Source: Lepiota brunneoincarnata
Lineage: Eukaryota; Basidiomycota; Agaricomycetes; Agaricales; Agaricaceae
Direction of reading: 5' to 3'
Assembly: GCA_023014365.1 (NCBI GenBank)
Contig: JAEBUN010000045.1
Span: 62,001-126,000 of the forward strand
DNA: 64,000 nt
Position numbers and translations under genes: made by a program. The notes below the pieces were generated by a model that searched no databases, had not been told where the DNA came from, and saw only the letters and a program-made list of their open reading frames with translations. This document shows positions 24,299 through 35,052 of this stretch, piece by piece (within the stretch, counting starts at the first letter, position 1; every line of letters begins with the position of its first letter).

Positions 24299-25624
24299 AT
24301 GAAGTCTGTTATGAACGTCACTGCTGTTTATCCCGTACCCCCTCCCACTACCAACACTCTCGGCCCCCTCCAACGCTCGCGGTTGCTCAAGTCGACGAGG
24401 AAACTTGGTGCACTCCTTGGTGCAACTCCTCGTGTCCTCGAGGCCGGAGCTGCGATCCCTCCCCCACTCACACCCGCAACCAGAGCATTCCGTAGGGAGG
24501 GCAAGGTATTCCACAACCATTCTGCTTCCTCTTCCACGACCAGCCTCTCCTCGGACGATGGCTACCATTGGGCTCTTTCAAATCCCAGAAAACAGCACCA
24601 CAAAAAAAATGCTTCTGCTACTTCAACAACACCAATTGCTATTGAACTCCCCCTCGCTAACTCCGAGATCAAGGTGTTGCATAAAAAGACCAAATCATTG
24701 CACCATCAGACCATCGCGACCTCGCAACAATTCTCTCAGCCGCTGCTGTACCGCCTCCGATCTCTCCCCGTGACCTCACCCATCATCACCTCCTGTACCA
24801 GCTCAGTTGCTCCTCCTCCAAACCCGGGATCACAAGTAGTTCTTTTATCGCCACTCTCTCCTACATTTGGCAGCACCGACAGGACGTCAAAGAGATCGTC
24901 GTCGGCCTTTGACCAGGCGAGGGAACCAACAGATAGCGACCGACGTCGGAAGATGGCAAAACTGTCTCGAACTTTGGGAGAAAATATCCCACCCGAGTTG
25001 GTCTTTGGGCCTCCCCCGCGATCAAGTTCTCTCGCCCCTAGCGCAAGCAGTGCTTTGGCTGTCACAGCCACGGCCATGGCTTTGTCCACTGTGGGAAAGA
25101 GGAAGAGGTCGGCGACTGGTGCGCATCGCCCAAGGACGTCACCGTCGCAGTCACCCAAAGAGTTTCATCCCGTCCCTATCCCCGTCCCCGTCGTCGCGTC
25201 ACGGACAGAGCACAGACCTGCTCCTATTAGCACCACCCAAGCCATCACTTTGCCGCCAAGGGCCCTCCCGGTTCCGATTGTGACCGTCACGACTACAACT
25301 GCGGCTGGGACTACTGCTGCAAAACCGAAGAGACGGAGACACCGACCTCGCAGCTTGACGCTTACCCATATCCCTACTCCCCAGCGCGAGGATATTGTCG
25401 TTGAACAGGTGCAGACGCGCATGGTGACACGTCCTCGTGGGCCATCACGTTCACTTGATGAACCAAACCGTCGGGATGATCCCGCTCTGGCTTCTTCGGC
25501 AGAGGAGGAGGCAGTGGGTGTGGTCGATTACGGGCGAAGAAAGGAGAAGGAGTGGAGTGGAGAGTGGAATGTCAGGGACATGGATGAGGTTATGAATGCC
25601 TTGAGGGGACTTCGTGTGCGGTGA
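24299..25624 (+). CDS. Hypothetical 441-aa low-complexity protein
   Basis: A single uninterrupted exon. I chose the ATG at 24299 (MKSVMNVTAVYP) because the 49 codons upstream encode only translation of the CT-rich promoter tract. The protein is rich in Ser, Thr, Pro and Arg and probably mostly disordered. More ordered blocks are RSRLLKSTRKLGALLGATP near residue 30, DRRRKMAKLSRTLGENIPPEL near 220 and a C-terminal MDEVMNALRGLRVR helix. Basic clusters (GKRKRS, KPKRRRHRPR) could act as nuclear localisation signals. The RKMAKLSRTLGE segment looks conserved, but I cannot name a family. Function unknown. Confidence 0.75.
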   Translation: MKSVMNVTAVYPVPPPTTNTLGPLQRSRLLKSTRKLGALLGATPRVLEAGAAIPPPLTPATRAFRREGKVFHNHSASSSTTSLSSDDGYHWALSNPRKQHHKKNASATSTTPIAIELPLANSEIKVLHKKTKSLHHQTIATSQQFSQPLLYRLRSLPVTSPIITSCTSSVAPPPNPGSQVVLLSPLSPTFGSTDRTSKRSSSAFDQAREPTDSDRRRKMAKLSRTLGENIPPELVFGPPPRSSSLAPSASSALAVTATAMALSTVGKRKRSATGAHRPRTSPSQSPKEFHPVPIPVPVVASRTEHRPAPISTTQAITLPPRALPVPIVTVTTTTAAGTTAAKPKRRRHRPRSLTLTHIPTPQREDIVVEQVQTRMVTRPRGPSRSLDEPNRRDDPALASSAEEEAVGVVDYGRRKEKEWSGEWNVRDMDEVMNALRGLRVR

Positions 25625-27274
25625 GGTTGTTACATTTACGACTATACGTGGCGGGCCCGCGTTGTTAGCTATGATGAGGATTGGTTTGTGTTTTTTTATG
25701 CTCCGACCGACCGGACATTATGCGCTTTGCGTTTCCTTTTTTTCTCTCCTTCTCTAATGCTCTACGCCTTTCTCTACTCCATGACAATAACATATAGATA
25801 GTTCTAGAGAGCACACACATGGCGCTAGATGTTTAATATTGTACTTGCAATTTCCCTATCTCATGTACGTATGTAGGATGTACCCGTACCAATGGATATA
25901 GTCAAATGATCATTTCCAAAACGAATGTAATTTCAATATCCTTCGCCGGCTAAAAAGTTTTCACGAACCCACGAAACTCGTTATCAACATGTTCACTTGT
26001 TCCATGATAGACATATATTAAAGTAGTTCAGTGACTGAACCACAGTGCCCTTGGATACCACTTGTCTGTGGTCACCAGTCAGCACGGATCAACGACGGAA
26101 ATACATACGACAACTCACTAGAGTAATGGTCCCCTTCGCAACTACATTACCTGGGTCCTTGAAACTTCACTGGGGATTTGACATCGACATCGACAAGTCG
26201 GCCTGCCCGTTGCCAGCCAGTCCCTCAATATAACCCGAATTGGGAAAGACATCCCCACTCGCATTGTTGACTCCTGCCGTCGTTCGCTCCTCCTCTAGCA
26301 GGGAAATAGTCCATGGAAGGAGATGCTCAAATCCTATGTCAGCTACCTGTGACTGGCTTCGTTCCGCTAAGAACCATGTGGGTAGTTCAGCAAGGGGTCA
26401 CATTCGAAGGCGACTGGTGATGGGCATCCCGTGGAACAATCTCACAATGACCCTAGCCGCTAAGCCCAATGAGAATCTGGGGGCACACTGAAGTTCACAT
26501 TCATATTGCCTAGGTGCTTGCATACGATGCATTGTATGTACATGAACTAGAAAAATACATATAGATATTTAGCTCGGAGGACGATAGGGTATGTAAAATA
26601 TACAGTCACCCCGCCCATCAAACGACGTAAAACGGATAATAAGGTGACCTCTGAGGGCGTTCCCGAGATACATAACCAGTACGTCGGGGTGCCGAACAAG
26701 GACATGCCACAAAAGCTGGAGATTATATTCCTGGTTCTGTACACGGAATCTGTTCGGTCTTAGCCAGCTAAAGCTTTTGGAATCGTAGTCGATCTATGCC
26801 CAATAATTAGTGGCATTCACGGCTTCTCATTGATGACAAGTGACTCCCTCACCGCGAAAGCAGAACCGAAGAGAGCTGTTAAACAATACAGGTCGTAACC
26901 ACCATCATTGGAGGCATAGATAGGCACGCTGTCCTCAATACAGTCACGATGAATCATTCTAATAGGTATCGTGCGCAGCAATCCCAATCTTTTGAACTCT
27001 GCCCAAAGTATTCGGTCCTGGATTCCATGGCACAGTCAAATCACCCTAACATAGAAGTTGGATGAGAGACATACCCGCTGGCGTTGCATTCTACCAGTCG
27101 GTCCGCTAAAAAACCTAGCTGTCCTCCCTGCCTTAGACGATACACGATGCTTCGGGGATCTACAAAATTAAATGCTTTCGATGACCCTGGGCAACACCTG
27201 AATCCTGTAATTTCGATAGCACAAGATCAGGATGATAGCGGTCAGTAACTCCTATAAAGCTCCAGGCCGCGCAG
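25625..27274. other. Intergenic, no gene seen
   Basis: 1.65 kb between the 3' ends of two convergent genes. Frames at 26045-26491 (+) and 26547-26744 (-) have no motifs. Possibly eroded DNA, but nothing supports a specific call. Confidence 0.45.
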
Positions 27275-29206
27275 TCATAAAGGTGCCTCTCGCATCAGCT
27301 TCGACCATTCACACCTTTCGGCCAGGATAGGACCACAGCGGAGACAGAGTAGGATAGAATGATCTATGGCATCCATCTCTAAATTAACCAGAATAATTAG
27401 ATCATCGTTCGGAAGCTGGTTAGAATCTGGCACTTGCTTCGATGGACTATCCTTCAAAATTCTTATAGAACAATCAAGTTCTTGCTTGTCTATTTCGCTT
27501 TGTCCTAATATGAAATGCCCGTGAACGCTTAGGATCCAAGACATACTCATAAAACGATTGATGATGAAAGGATAGTCCTACCCTCCCCGCAGTCTTTGGG
27601 AAGTGAGATTGTGAGAACAGAAGTGAAGTCGGTCGAGGGCACTATAGGCATCATTGGGGGGCATGCCAATCCAATTACAAAGGAAGGCTAGGTCCTTGTG
27701 CTGGAGTGGATGTTGGATGATACGACAGAACGTGATAATTCGTGAGGAGTGAAATCGTGTCTGGTAATATGCCTTCGGGGATCTCGGAAAGAATGCATGT
27801 ATAGAGTTCATCAAGGTAAGCAAGTGGATGTGGCCTCCCTTTCGATGGCTGTAGAGAAACTTTGTTGATAGCGGCAAGCAATAAGGCAAGCGCAGAGGTG
27901 GGATTTTTATAGATCGGATCGCCAACAAACTTGATCACGGTCGATGCAAACACAAACAGCCCTCCGACAGCAGCGGTGATTGTTAGAAACTGCGTCTCGG
28001 TTGGCCACCGGGGAAGAAGATAAGTGACTGGGTCGTCCTGTTGAATTCTCACGAATTCCTTTCGCAGGTACTTCTCCACGTCAGCAGCATGCCTCATCGG
28101 AATCGATTGGGACCTCTTCCTTTTCGTAGCTTGGCACAACGGTCGTGCGAGAGAAGACAGCTTTCAGATGGGATTCTGGGCGACTTGCAATGATCCAAAT
28201 AAGAGGGCGCATTTGGGTGTGCGAGGGAGAAGGACGAAATGAGCTCGACAATCTCGCGCTGCTCGGAGTGGCCTTCGCATTCGTCTAGGCCAGTCTAAGA
28301 ATATCAACAGGTCACCAGACCCTTGATGTACTGCCTGTTGGGAAAAGGGCTCGACAAATAGTCGTGTGAACTGTACTTTCATCGACTTTGTCGGTAGCCG
28401 AGGATTAGTTAACCATCTCTCGTACGACGAATTCACGATATGGTGGGGATACGAGTGCTATCTGGTAGGCGAGGGTGATGAAAACTTTCAAGGGATTATT
28501 CCGTCCGTTTGGCCTGGAGAAGAAAAGTGTTGCCCCCAACTTCAACTTGGGAGTGTGATCGGCATACTCGGCAAGAGTCTGCATAATTGCTGATTTACCT
28601 ACTCCAGCGGACCCAACCATCCAGAGGATCCTTCTCTGGCGTCCAATATTGCCGAGCCACTGGTGGGTCCTCTCGACGATGCTCTTGCGAGTGCCTGGAT
28701 GGCAGTGTGGAGGGGGCGATCGATCAGAGGAATCGAACTCTGCACCCCGGATTGTGTATTTCTCCAGAGATTCCATCGCTGATGTCGGAAAGTGAGAGAG
28801 CTTTTATTCTGTTATGATAGGTCTTACCACGCTCGCGATCATATTCAGTGATATTCAGTTCTTTCACGACAAAATGACTCGCGCCATTGAACACTCCGGG
28901 TCCGGCTTCGAGGTGTCCTGGAAATTGAACTCGTGGGTCCCTCTGTTCGGGGCATTCGGTGTAGGTGATTTCAGGTGCATGTCTAGCTGTTCCCTCGATC
29001 TCCTGCGGCTTTTCCGGGTGCTGGATGTGCGGTCCCTGGTGCTGCTGGTCTGTTAAGGTAGTTGCAGCGTTTCCTGCGCTAGGGGACTCATCACCGCTCT
29101 GAACACAGATGAGCCCGCAGGAACAGCACGCGAGGAGATTACGAAAAAGGATGGAAGTTCTGGTGAATATGAGGGCATCTTGATTTCCGGAAGAAGGACT
29201 TGGCAT
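27275..29206 (-). CDS. NACHT-domain STAND NTPase (broken frame)
   Basis: Fungal NLR-like protein of the kind linked to self/non-self recognition and cell death. Start ATG 29206; a variable N-terminus ends in FNGASHFVVKELNI (the usual FxGAxxF element before NACHT). An intron follows, then CHPGTRKSIVE, Walker A GSAGVGKSAIMQ, FFSRPNGRNNPLKVFITLAYQIA, Walker B (LIFLD..DEC), a SRPESHLKAVFSRT segment and the helical tail DVEKYLRKEF, LAYLDELYTCIL and HKDLAFLCNWIGMPPNDAYSALDRL. The C-terminus lacks obvious WD40, ankyrin or TPR repeats. Three +1 insertions at about 28292 (inside Walker B), 28203 and 28083 split the frame. They are either assembly errors or signs of decay. Confidence 0.8.
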
Positions 29207-29370
29207 GAGGACTACGGGAGCGCTGGTATGCAGAACGAGAGTCGGGATGGAGCTGTGTTGTTTTGAGGCACGGAGCGAGTGTTCTTATATAAGGGGAAAA
29301 CGGAACCATACCATTGCGTTTCTGAGACTCGTGATCTAATAGCAGGCACTGCCTCGAGCACTGTCACTGC

Positions 29371-29989
29371 TGGCGTACGACTATATTTGCGCATGGGATA
29401 TCCTTTGTTTATACGCTAAGATACCAGACGGGATACCGTAGCTGTAGATATAATAAATATCCATTTGTTATCCTACCTTGAGATATCTGTGAGATAATTT
29501 TTATTTTCCCTCAATATCACAATTAGATAGATGTTATATGCCACTGTTATGTTGGTGTAAACTAAAAATAATATTATTGGTAGAGATATGACACTGACAA
29601 AGCAAAATATGTTATGTAGAGATACATGACATAACTTGGTTATTGTCAATGACAATATTAATTACATACTTAGAATATTGCAGTGTTTGATACTCATTAT
29701 GTGCACTATGGATGATGGATATTAAATGCCACTATACTCTGGATATGGATTATGATATCATTGTTGACAATAGCCCAGTTATGTAAGGCATATCTCAAAA
29801 TGATATATTTTGCTTATTGTCAGCATCATATCTCCACATGCAATATTGAGCCAAAATGAAAAATATCTAACAAATATCTCAAAGTAGGATAACAAATGGA
29901 TATTTATTACATCTACAGCTATGATATCCTATCTGATATTTTAGCATATAATTACAGGATATCTCATGCTCAAATATAGTTGTACGCCA
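29371..29989. mobile_element. Foldback/MITE element, 619 bp, almost wholly an inverted repeat
   Basis: AT-rich. The left end TGGCGTACGACTATATTTG pairs with a right end that reads TGGCGTACAACTATATTTG on the other strand. Complementarity continues inward through AATATCCATTTGTTATCCTAC (29456-29476 against about 29886-29906) and beyond (for example GCAAAATAT at 29600). Each arm is therefore about 290 bp around a short centre near 29660-29740. No coding capacity. I see no convincing target duplication. It lies between two NACHT genes. Confidence 0.7.
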
Positions 29990-30312
29990 TCATAACGGCG
30001 ATGCCTACCAGTAAGCTGTGTCAGCCATGAGCGTTCAACCTTTCAGGACCTTAGTGTAAGCCTGGTAATACAGAGCCGCCAGTAACCATTATAACAAAAC
30101 ACCCTAACGTGTTCTGTTACCGGACTGTATATATGTGCAGTAGGGGGACTGTAGTAAGCTCAAGAATGGCATATATATAAACAAATATCTCACAATATGT
30201 CGTCGGCGAAATATAGGCTAAGCGACTTGGGGTGGCTGATTTCTGGAAGCCATGGCTCCTTCCCCAGATTCTCCATAACGTAAGTGGCTGTGCTTTCTTG
30301 AATGTGCAGACG
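29990..30312. other. Intergenic, no gene seen
   Basis: AT-rich spacer between the foldback element and the pogo-like element. Confidence 0.5.
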
Positions 30313-30314
30313 TA

Positions 30315-31242
30315 CAGTCGACTCTGAAATAACCCATGCCTATAATAACCCATAATCTATAATAACCCATGGATTTGGGCTGCTACCGATTTGGTGGGCG
30401 GGGACAACCCATAACTCTTCAATATCCCTTAACCCATAACGTTTTCGGGGGTCCTAACCCATATGTGGACTGTTTCGGGTGTCCAGGATTACCAAACTCA
30501 GTAGTTTCCCACCCTTGTAACAGCTCAAATGAAGTAGATTTCCAATCTCAGAATGCCGAACTCACAGTTTATTCAATTTTTGGGAGGAACAGAGCAAGCT
30601 CCACCAAAATTTCACTCATCCTCTCACCCCTCATCACAGCTATGGGCAATAATCCACTGAACGTGCTCAAGAACGGGCTTAAGGAACTCAAAGAGCAAGT
30701 AAAAACACATAGGAATGTACTTTTGGCATGCCTTAGCCAGGCAGAGAGGCTTTCCTCAGAGGAAGAGGAATGGCTTGATCGTGATGAGAATGACCAGGAA
30801 ATTGCTAACTCAGTTAATGCAAATAGAACGGCAACAGAGATGATAGAAATTAATGGTGGAGATGATCAGGGTGACGATGTGGAAGAAGTCCCCCAGGCCA
30901 TCCCGCCGACAAGCTCATACAACGTCACAGACTATTCAACAATACATAGCTGATGTGGATTCCGAATTTGCACATCAGCTCGAGGCAGTTCTTTTGAAGT
31001 TTAGTCACCAGACCCGGCTTGGAGGGTCCTCGCACACTCCAGCCGACATTTATTACTGACTATTTCTCTTTCTACTCAGCCATAGTAGAACGACTATATA
31101 CCCTTCGTTATAAATACATGAATTTAGGCCCGCTCGCTCCGGAAACCCCGGTCCGGAGGGGCCTTTGTGGCAACCCATACTCTATGGTAACCTATGGGTT
31201 TAGGGTGTCCACCAAAAGTATGGGTTATTTCAGAGTCGACTG
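30315..31242 (+). mobile_element. Pogo/Tigger-like DNA element, 928 bp, TA target duplication
   Basis: Terminal inverted repeats of at least 23 bp: left CAGTCGACTCTGAAATAACC, right its exact complement ending CGACTG at 31242. Both are flanked by TA (30313-30314 and 31243-31244). CAGTCGACTCT ends plus TA duplication are typical of pogo/Fot1-type elements. There is no transposase DDE domain, so it is non-autonomous or an internal-deletion derivative. Several CCCATA/AACCCAT subrepeats lie inside the left end. Confidence 0.8.
30642..30953 (+). CDS. Small ORF inside the pogo-like element
   Basis: The start MGNNPLNVLKNGLKELKEQV opens a charged, helical segment followed by SSEEEEWLDRDEND and an acidic tail, 103 residues. 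The same frame is open 91 codons further upstream, but that part reads like the AACCCAT repeats. It could be a leftover of a longer element-encoded protein. I do not recognise it; no DDE motif. Confidence 0.35.
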   Translation: MGNNPLNVLKNGLKELKEQVKTHRNVLLACLSQAERLSSEEEEWLDRDENDQEIANSVNANRTATEMIEINGGDDQGDDVEEVPQAIPPTSSYNVTDYSTIHS

Positions 31243-31346
31243 TACATACAACACATCACACCTCAAAATACGCTCCGGCTTGCTCCATCGCAGTTGTCGT
31301 GACCTGTTTCCCGGAAACGGTGCCCACAGGCTGCACGCGAGTCTCC

Positions 31347-32105
31347 TTACTGAACCCCTCTGTCATCCCGAGTAAGATCCCACTCAGTTTCATCGTGAAT
31401 TAACTGGAGTCCGTCCGTGAGGGTATAGTACACATCCCGGACATCTTGTTCGGTGTCGCGGGTGATCACCTCACGCCCGTAATCAATTAGAGGATCTGCC
31501 CTGGAAAACACGCGCTTGAGGTGATCACTCAGGTCGACTGCAAACCAACCACAGGAGTGGGTAGGGACTATCGGCTAAAAATATAGTCGCTTGTGAGCAA
31601 CATTGGTCAACCTCATTTGCTGCATTTGTCAGCGCCATCAATGATGACAACGAGAGGTTTGCGGGTGGTGTTGGCGGCAGTATGCTGAGCTGCTAGGAGG
31701 CTGAATGGTTCGACGACGAGCTTCCGAAATTGGAGGGAGAGCGTCTTGTCGAGGATGGAGGATTGATGGGACAGAATTCGTGTGATCAAATGATTATCTC
31801 CTCCGTCTCGCCTGGCGAGTTGGTAAGCAATTTTGACGACGGCACCCCTGGGCACTGTCGCACTTCTGCAACCTGGAAAAGAAAAAGGATGTTCTAAGCT
31901 GATCAAGCCCTTGACACTGCCCGGCAAACATCTGAGCGACAGCAGACTTCCCTGCACCTGCAGGACCTGAAAGCCATATAACGTCGCAAAACCGCTTTTG
32001 AGTCAGGTGGAAAGCTGGGGGGGAAGGAGGTGACAGAGTCCAAACTGCAGGTGATCTCACGGAAGATTGGAGAGAGAGACAAGATGACACCTTTGTAGGG
32101 TCCAA
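31347..32105 (-). pseudogene. NACHT-domain NTPase relic
   Basis: Contains Walker A SGPAGAGKSAVAQMFAG, FFFSR, GAVVKIAYQLARR, the Walker B region VVIIDGADKCS, then CSRPE and HLKRVFSRAD, ending in a TAA at 31347. There is no ATG in frame upstream (first codon TTG), and the usual N-terminal FxGAxxF element and the C-terminal helical part are missing. Three single-base insertions near 31870, 31617 and 31527 break the frame. Even if these are assembly errors, the gene is truncated at both ends compared with the copy at 27275-29206. It directly follows the pogo-like element. Confidence 0.72.
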
Positions 32106-32450
32106 ATGCCTTTTACGTGCAGATCATGATTCGCGTCCCTCCGTTTACCCTTTCTCCTATTAAGCAAACTATTGCACTTTATATTCTTTCTCGCTCTTAT
32201 CTATTTTTCTTTGATATCGGGTCGCGGACCTATTTCGAGAGAGTCTTCGAAATCGGATGCATTCTTGGGATCTGCGGGAATGCCTTTTGCTCAGCTCTCC
32301 GCAATCTACACTGTCATTGCTCCTAAATAAGTCCCTTGCCTTCTTTCACAAGTCATTTCCAGATTTTCTACAAGATCCAACTCGTCATGACATCAAAGTA
32401 CTCTGACATATCAAGGGGAAAAAAAACAGTTGTGGGAAACTAATTACTAT
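32106..32450. other. Intergenic, no gene seen
   Basis: T-rich spacer; probably carries the 3' end of the DUF1917-like gene. Confidence 0.5.
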
Positions 32451-33203
32451 TCAATTATTCCGTTCCGTATCATGGTACAGGCACGGCCTAAGACCCCACG
32501 GATTCTCCCTATAAATCCCCAAATGCGTATATGCATCTGTCTTGAATCCAATATTCCAATGCACTCCAGCCCCCCTCAAAGCCCTCCTCAGCTGATCCAC
32601 ATCATCACGATTGGTATAGTCATCAACATAGACGCAGATCATATGCCTATCGTCATCTACGCGTCGTGGAGACACTTTGACCACCCCTCGTCCACGCTCA
32701 AAGCACACAACACGCACAATACGCCTCCAGAGTCGGTCGATCTGCGTGGACTTGGCATAGATTAACCACTTTCCGGATAGGACGTTGTGTTTCCTCGCGA
32801 GCACATCAATGTGCTCTGGGGTCATGCTCTCTCCTTTCACCTCCAGGGCTGTGGTAACCTCCAGGAACTCTCTCTGCAGTCCTCCAACATCGCTCTCCCT
32901 CCGTTCGGATGCAGCAGTCTCGCCGCCATCTCCTCGATTGACATAAATCCAACCACAGGTCTCTGCGGATGTCCGACTCGGCGGGAATCGTTCATAGAAG
33001 GGCTCGATACGAGATATTGGGTGTTGGTCTGCTGGTTGCCACTTGTATTCAACCCAGCAGCCCCCAGGAGTAACGTGGACGTCGTATGCATTGCTTTCTC
33101 CTGGAGCAGGGGGATCAACCCAGTCGATCTGGTGGTCTCGTGAGTGCTGCGATGTAGCCATGGGTGTGGGTGGGTCGATATCCATGGGGTGGTCTGTATC
33201 CAT
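32451..33203 (-). CDS. DUF1917/UPF0696 (C11orf68-like) family protein
   Basis: Single exon, 250 aa, start ATG 33203. An acidic/proline N-terminus (MDTDHPMDIDPPTP) is followed by a folded C-terminal half. That half has GKWLIYAKSTQIDRLWRRIV, MICVYVDDYTNRDDVDQLRR and the very conserved ending FKTDAYTHLGIYRENPWGLR. The last block matches what I know of the UPF0696/DUF1917 family (human C11orf68), whose role is not established; part of the fold has been related to RNA-binding eIF4E-like proteins, which I cannot verify here. The frame is intact. Likely cytosolic. Confidence 0.75.
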   Translation of the reverse strand: MDTDHPMDIDPPTPMATSQHSRDHQIDWVDPPAPGESNAYDVHVTPGGCWVEYKWQPADQHPISRIEPFYERFPPSRTSAETCGWIYVNRGDGGETAASERRESDVGGLQREFLEVTTALEVKGESMTPEHIDVLARKHNVLSGKWLIYAKSTQIDRLWRRIVRVVCFERGRGVVKVSPRRVDDDRHMICVYVDDYTNRDDVDQLRRALRGAGVHWNIGFKTDAYTHLGIYRENPWGLRPCLYHDTERNN

Positions 33204-33789
33204 GCTTCTGGTAGTGGGGGAGCACTAAGTTTCACTGTTGTGATATCAATCACACATCATAACGACCTCCCGAGTACAAAGGAATCAGAATTTCTAAATA
33301 TGCACATCGGAAAAAATAGCAGTCCATCATACTCTCTTCAATTCTTTCATTCCGGGATGAAGCTCCGTGTCCAGTTGTCTGGATTACTGAAGGCTTAGAA
33401 GTACATGAACTTCTCTGTAATATGTTGAAAGCGAATGAACCCTCGAGAAGCATGGAATTCCCTTCCTCCATTCGTGTGGTGACCTGCGTTCCGAAAATAG
33501 TATCCACGGATGGTTACATGGGGGTCTCCTTATCGGATCCCCCTATCTCCCTGGCCGTTTCGTACCATGAAGTCTAAATGAATGAGCACGGGCCTGACAG
33601 ATTGGACATATTTCTCAAAGTCGCAGGGAATAGTGCTGGGACAACAGGATCGACATCATATATACATCAATGACATTTGGGATCGTTAATACAGCGAGGA
33701 CTTTAACGCGACGTTTAAGGTGATCAGAATACTCCACCAAGATCATTAGACGGGCGAAGAAGAAAGTAATCCTGTTCGAACCGCTGGTG
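33204..33789. other. Intergenic, no gene seen
   Basis: Spacer upstream of the DUF1917-like gene; no coding signal. Confidence 0.5.
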
Positions 33790-34451
33790 GTCCAGATACC
33801 ATCGATTCCCGACTAATGACAAGTTTCAGCCATGTCTCATTCCCAATAAGGATGCTTGGTGCCCCAGCAGTGACTTCAGCATCCCTAAGAGCGTAAGCCT
33901 GGAAGCTATAACAAACCAAAAGTCAGAGTTTTCTTTTTCTTTTCCGAACGTTCGATGAATACAAACCTATGATCATTGAAGCTGCATCCGACATGGTTCC
34001 AGTCGACGCCTTTAGTCCCGAAATTTCCGGGACTAAAAGATACAGTTTTCGTAATCAATTAGCTATGGATGGAATTGACACCCCACATGTAGGGGCTAAA
34101 GTTCCCTGTAAATTAATCAATTTTGTAGGTCAGCAAATTTCAGTGACCTGGTAACCAAATTTATAAATCTAGACATCCACCTCCCGTACTATTGGCGGCG
34201 ACAGAACAACCAGAGACCAAGTTGCTTTGAATCGAGGGCAGGAGCGAATGGATTCGCAGTGGTGTTGGTAAATGTTTCGGCGTCAGGAGCAGTATCGAAG
34301 GGAATACCGGCAGGCTTCAGCCCAGCCGGTTTGACCGTTGAGGAAGAGTTGGGTCGTTCGCCGCGCCTCCCAGTTCGTTAGCTCTGGGACTCTGGATAGC
34401 GGCAACGGAGGCGACGACGAGGGCGAAAAAAGCAACAGAAATGAACTTAAT
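33790..34451 (-). pseudogene. Relic of a small secreted protein gene, left copy
   Basis: Homologous, in inverted orientation, to 41675-42284. The would-be start is ATT instead of ATG at 34451. It is followed by a hydrophobic leader (VAFFALVVASVAA) like a signal peptide, then after about 45 codons an in-frame TGA. Further 3' exons keep the shared blocks NFGTKGVDW..VGCSF and AYALRDAEVTAG. This copy retains about 85 bp missing from the right copy. Family unknown to me; lost start and stops make it non-functional as read. Confidence 0.6.
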
Positions 34452-35044
34452 AGTAATCAGGAGGTGCTTCAGTGGTTCGAGGAATCAAATCAGTGGATTC
34501 TGCTGGGGGACCTGAGGGTAGATGGAGGTGTCTTTTACACCTGCTACACGGCATGTTGCTGAAAGAGAGGCGGTGTGTTTGGAGAAAGTTGAAGGAACGC
34601 GTGCATCGGTCCGTGACTGTCTGGGTATTTTCCCCTCTCTTTTTGGAGACCTCTCTGGTCATGTATACGTGATACCAAAGACTGACATACGTGTTTTATT
34701 CAACATTCCGCGTCCAGCGCTCAAGCTTCATCCCCTCAGCGCAAATTGGACTTATCCTTTACACATCACGTGTGATTCAGCTCTACCACTTTCTAGCCCT
34801 TTCAGCCAAATGCACCTAGGATGTGGCGCTGGGGATTGTGAAGAAGTAACAACTTGAGAGCGATTAAAGGATTTTCCGCACGAGAAACATGACAAACTCG
34901 CCAATCGTAACGAGATCGGTGCACAAGGAAAGGAAGACGAGGGAAAATCAGGAAAATCCATCATCATAGAATTGTTTTTGTCTGTGATGGAAGGACTTGA
35001 GCTGCGCAAAAAAAACACTTTCGGTATGTTTTCGGGGGGAACAT
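34452..35044. other. Intergenic, no gene seen
   Basis: Spacer between the relic and the hAT target site. Confidence 0.5.
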
Positions 35045-35052
35045 GTTTCTAT
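35045..35052 (+). repeat. hAT target-site duplication, left
   Basis: GTTTCTAT, repeated exactly at 40470-40477. Confidence 0.93.
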
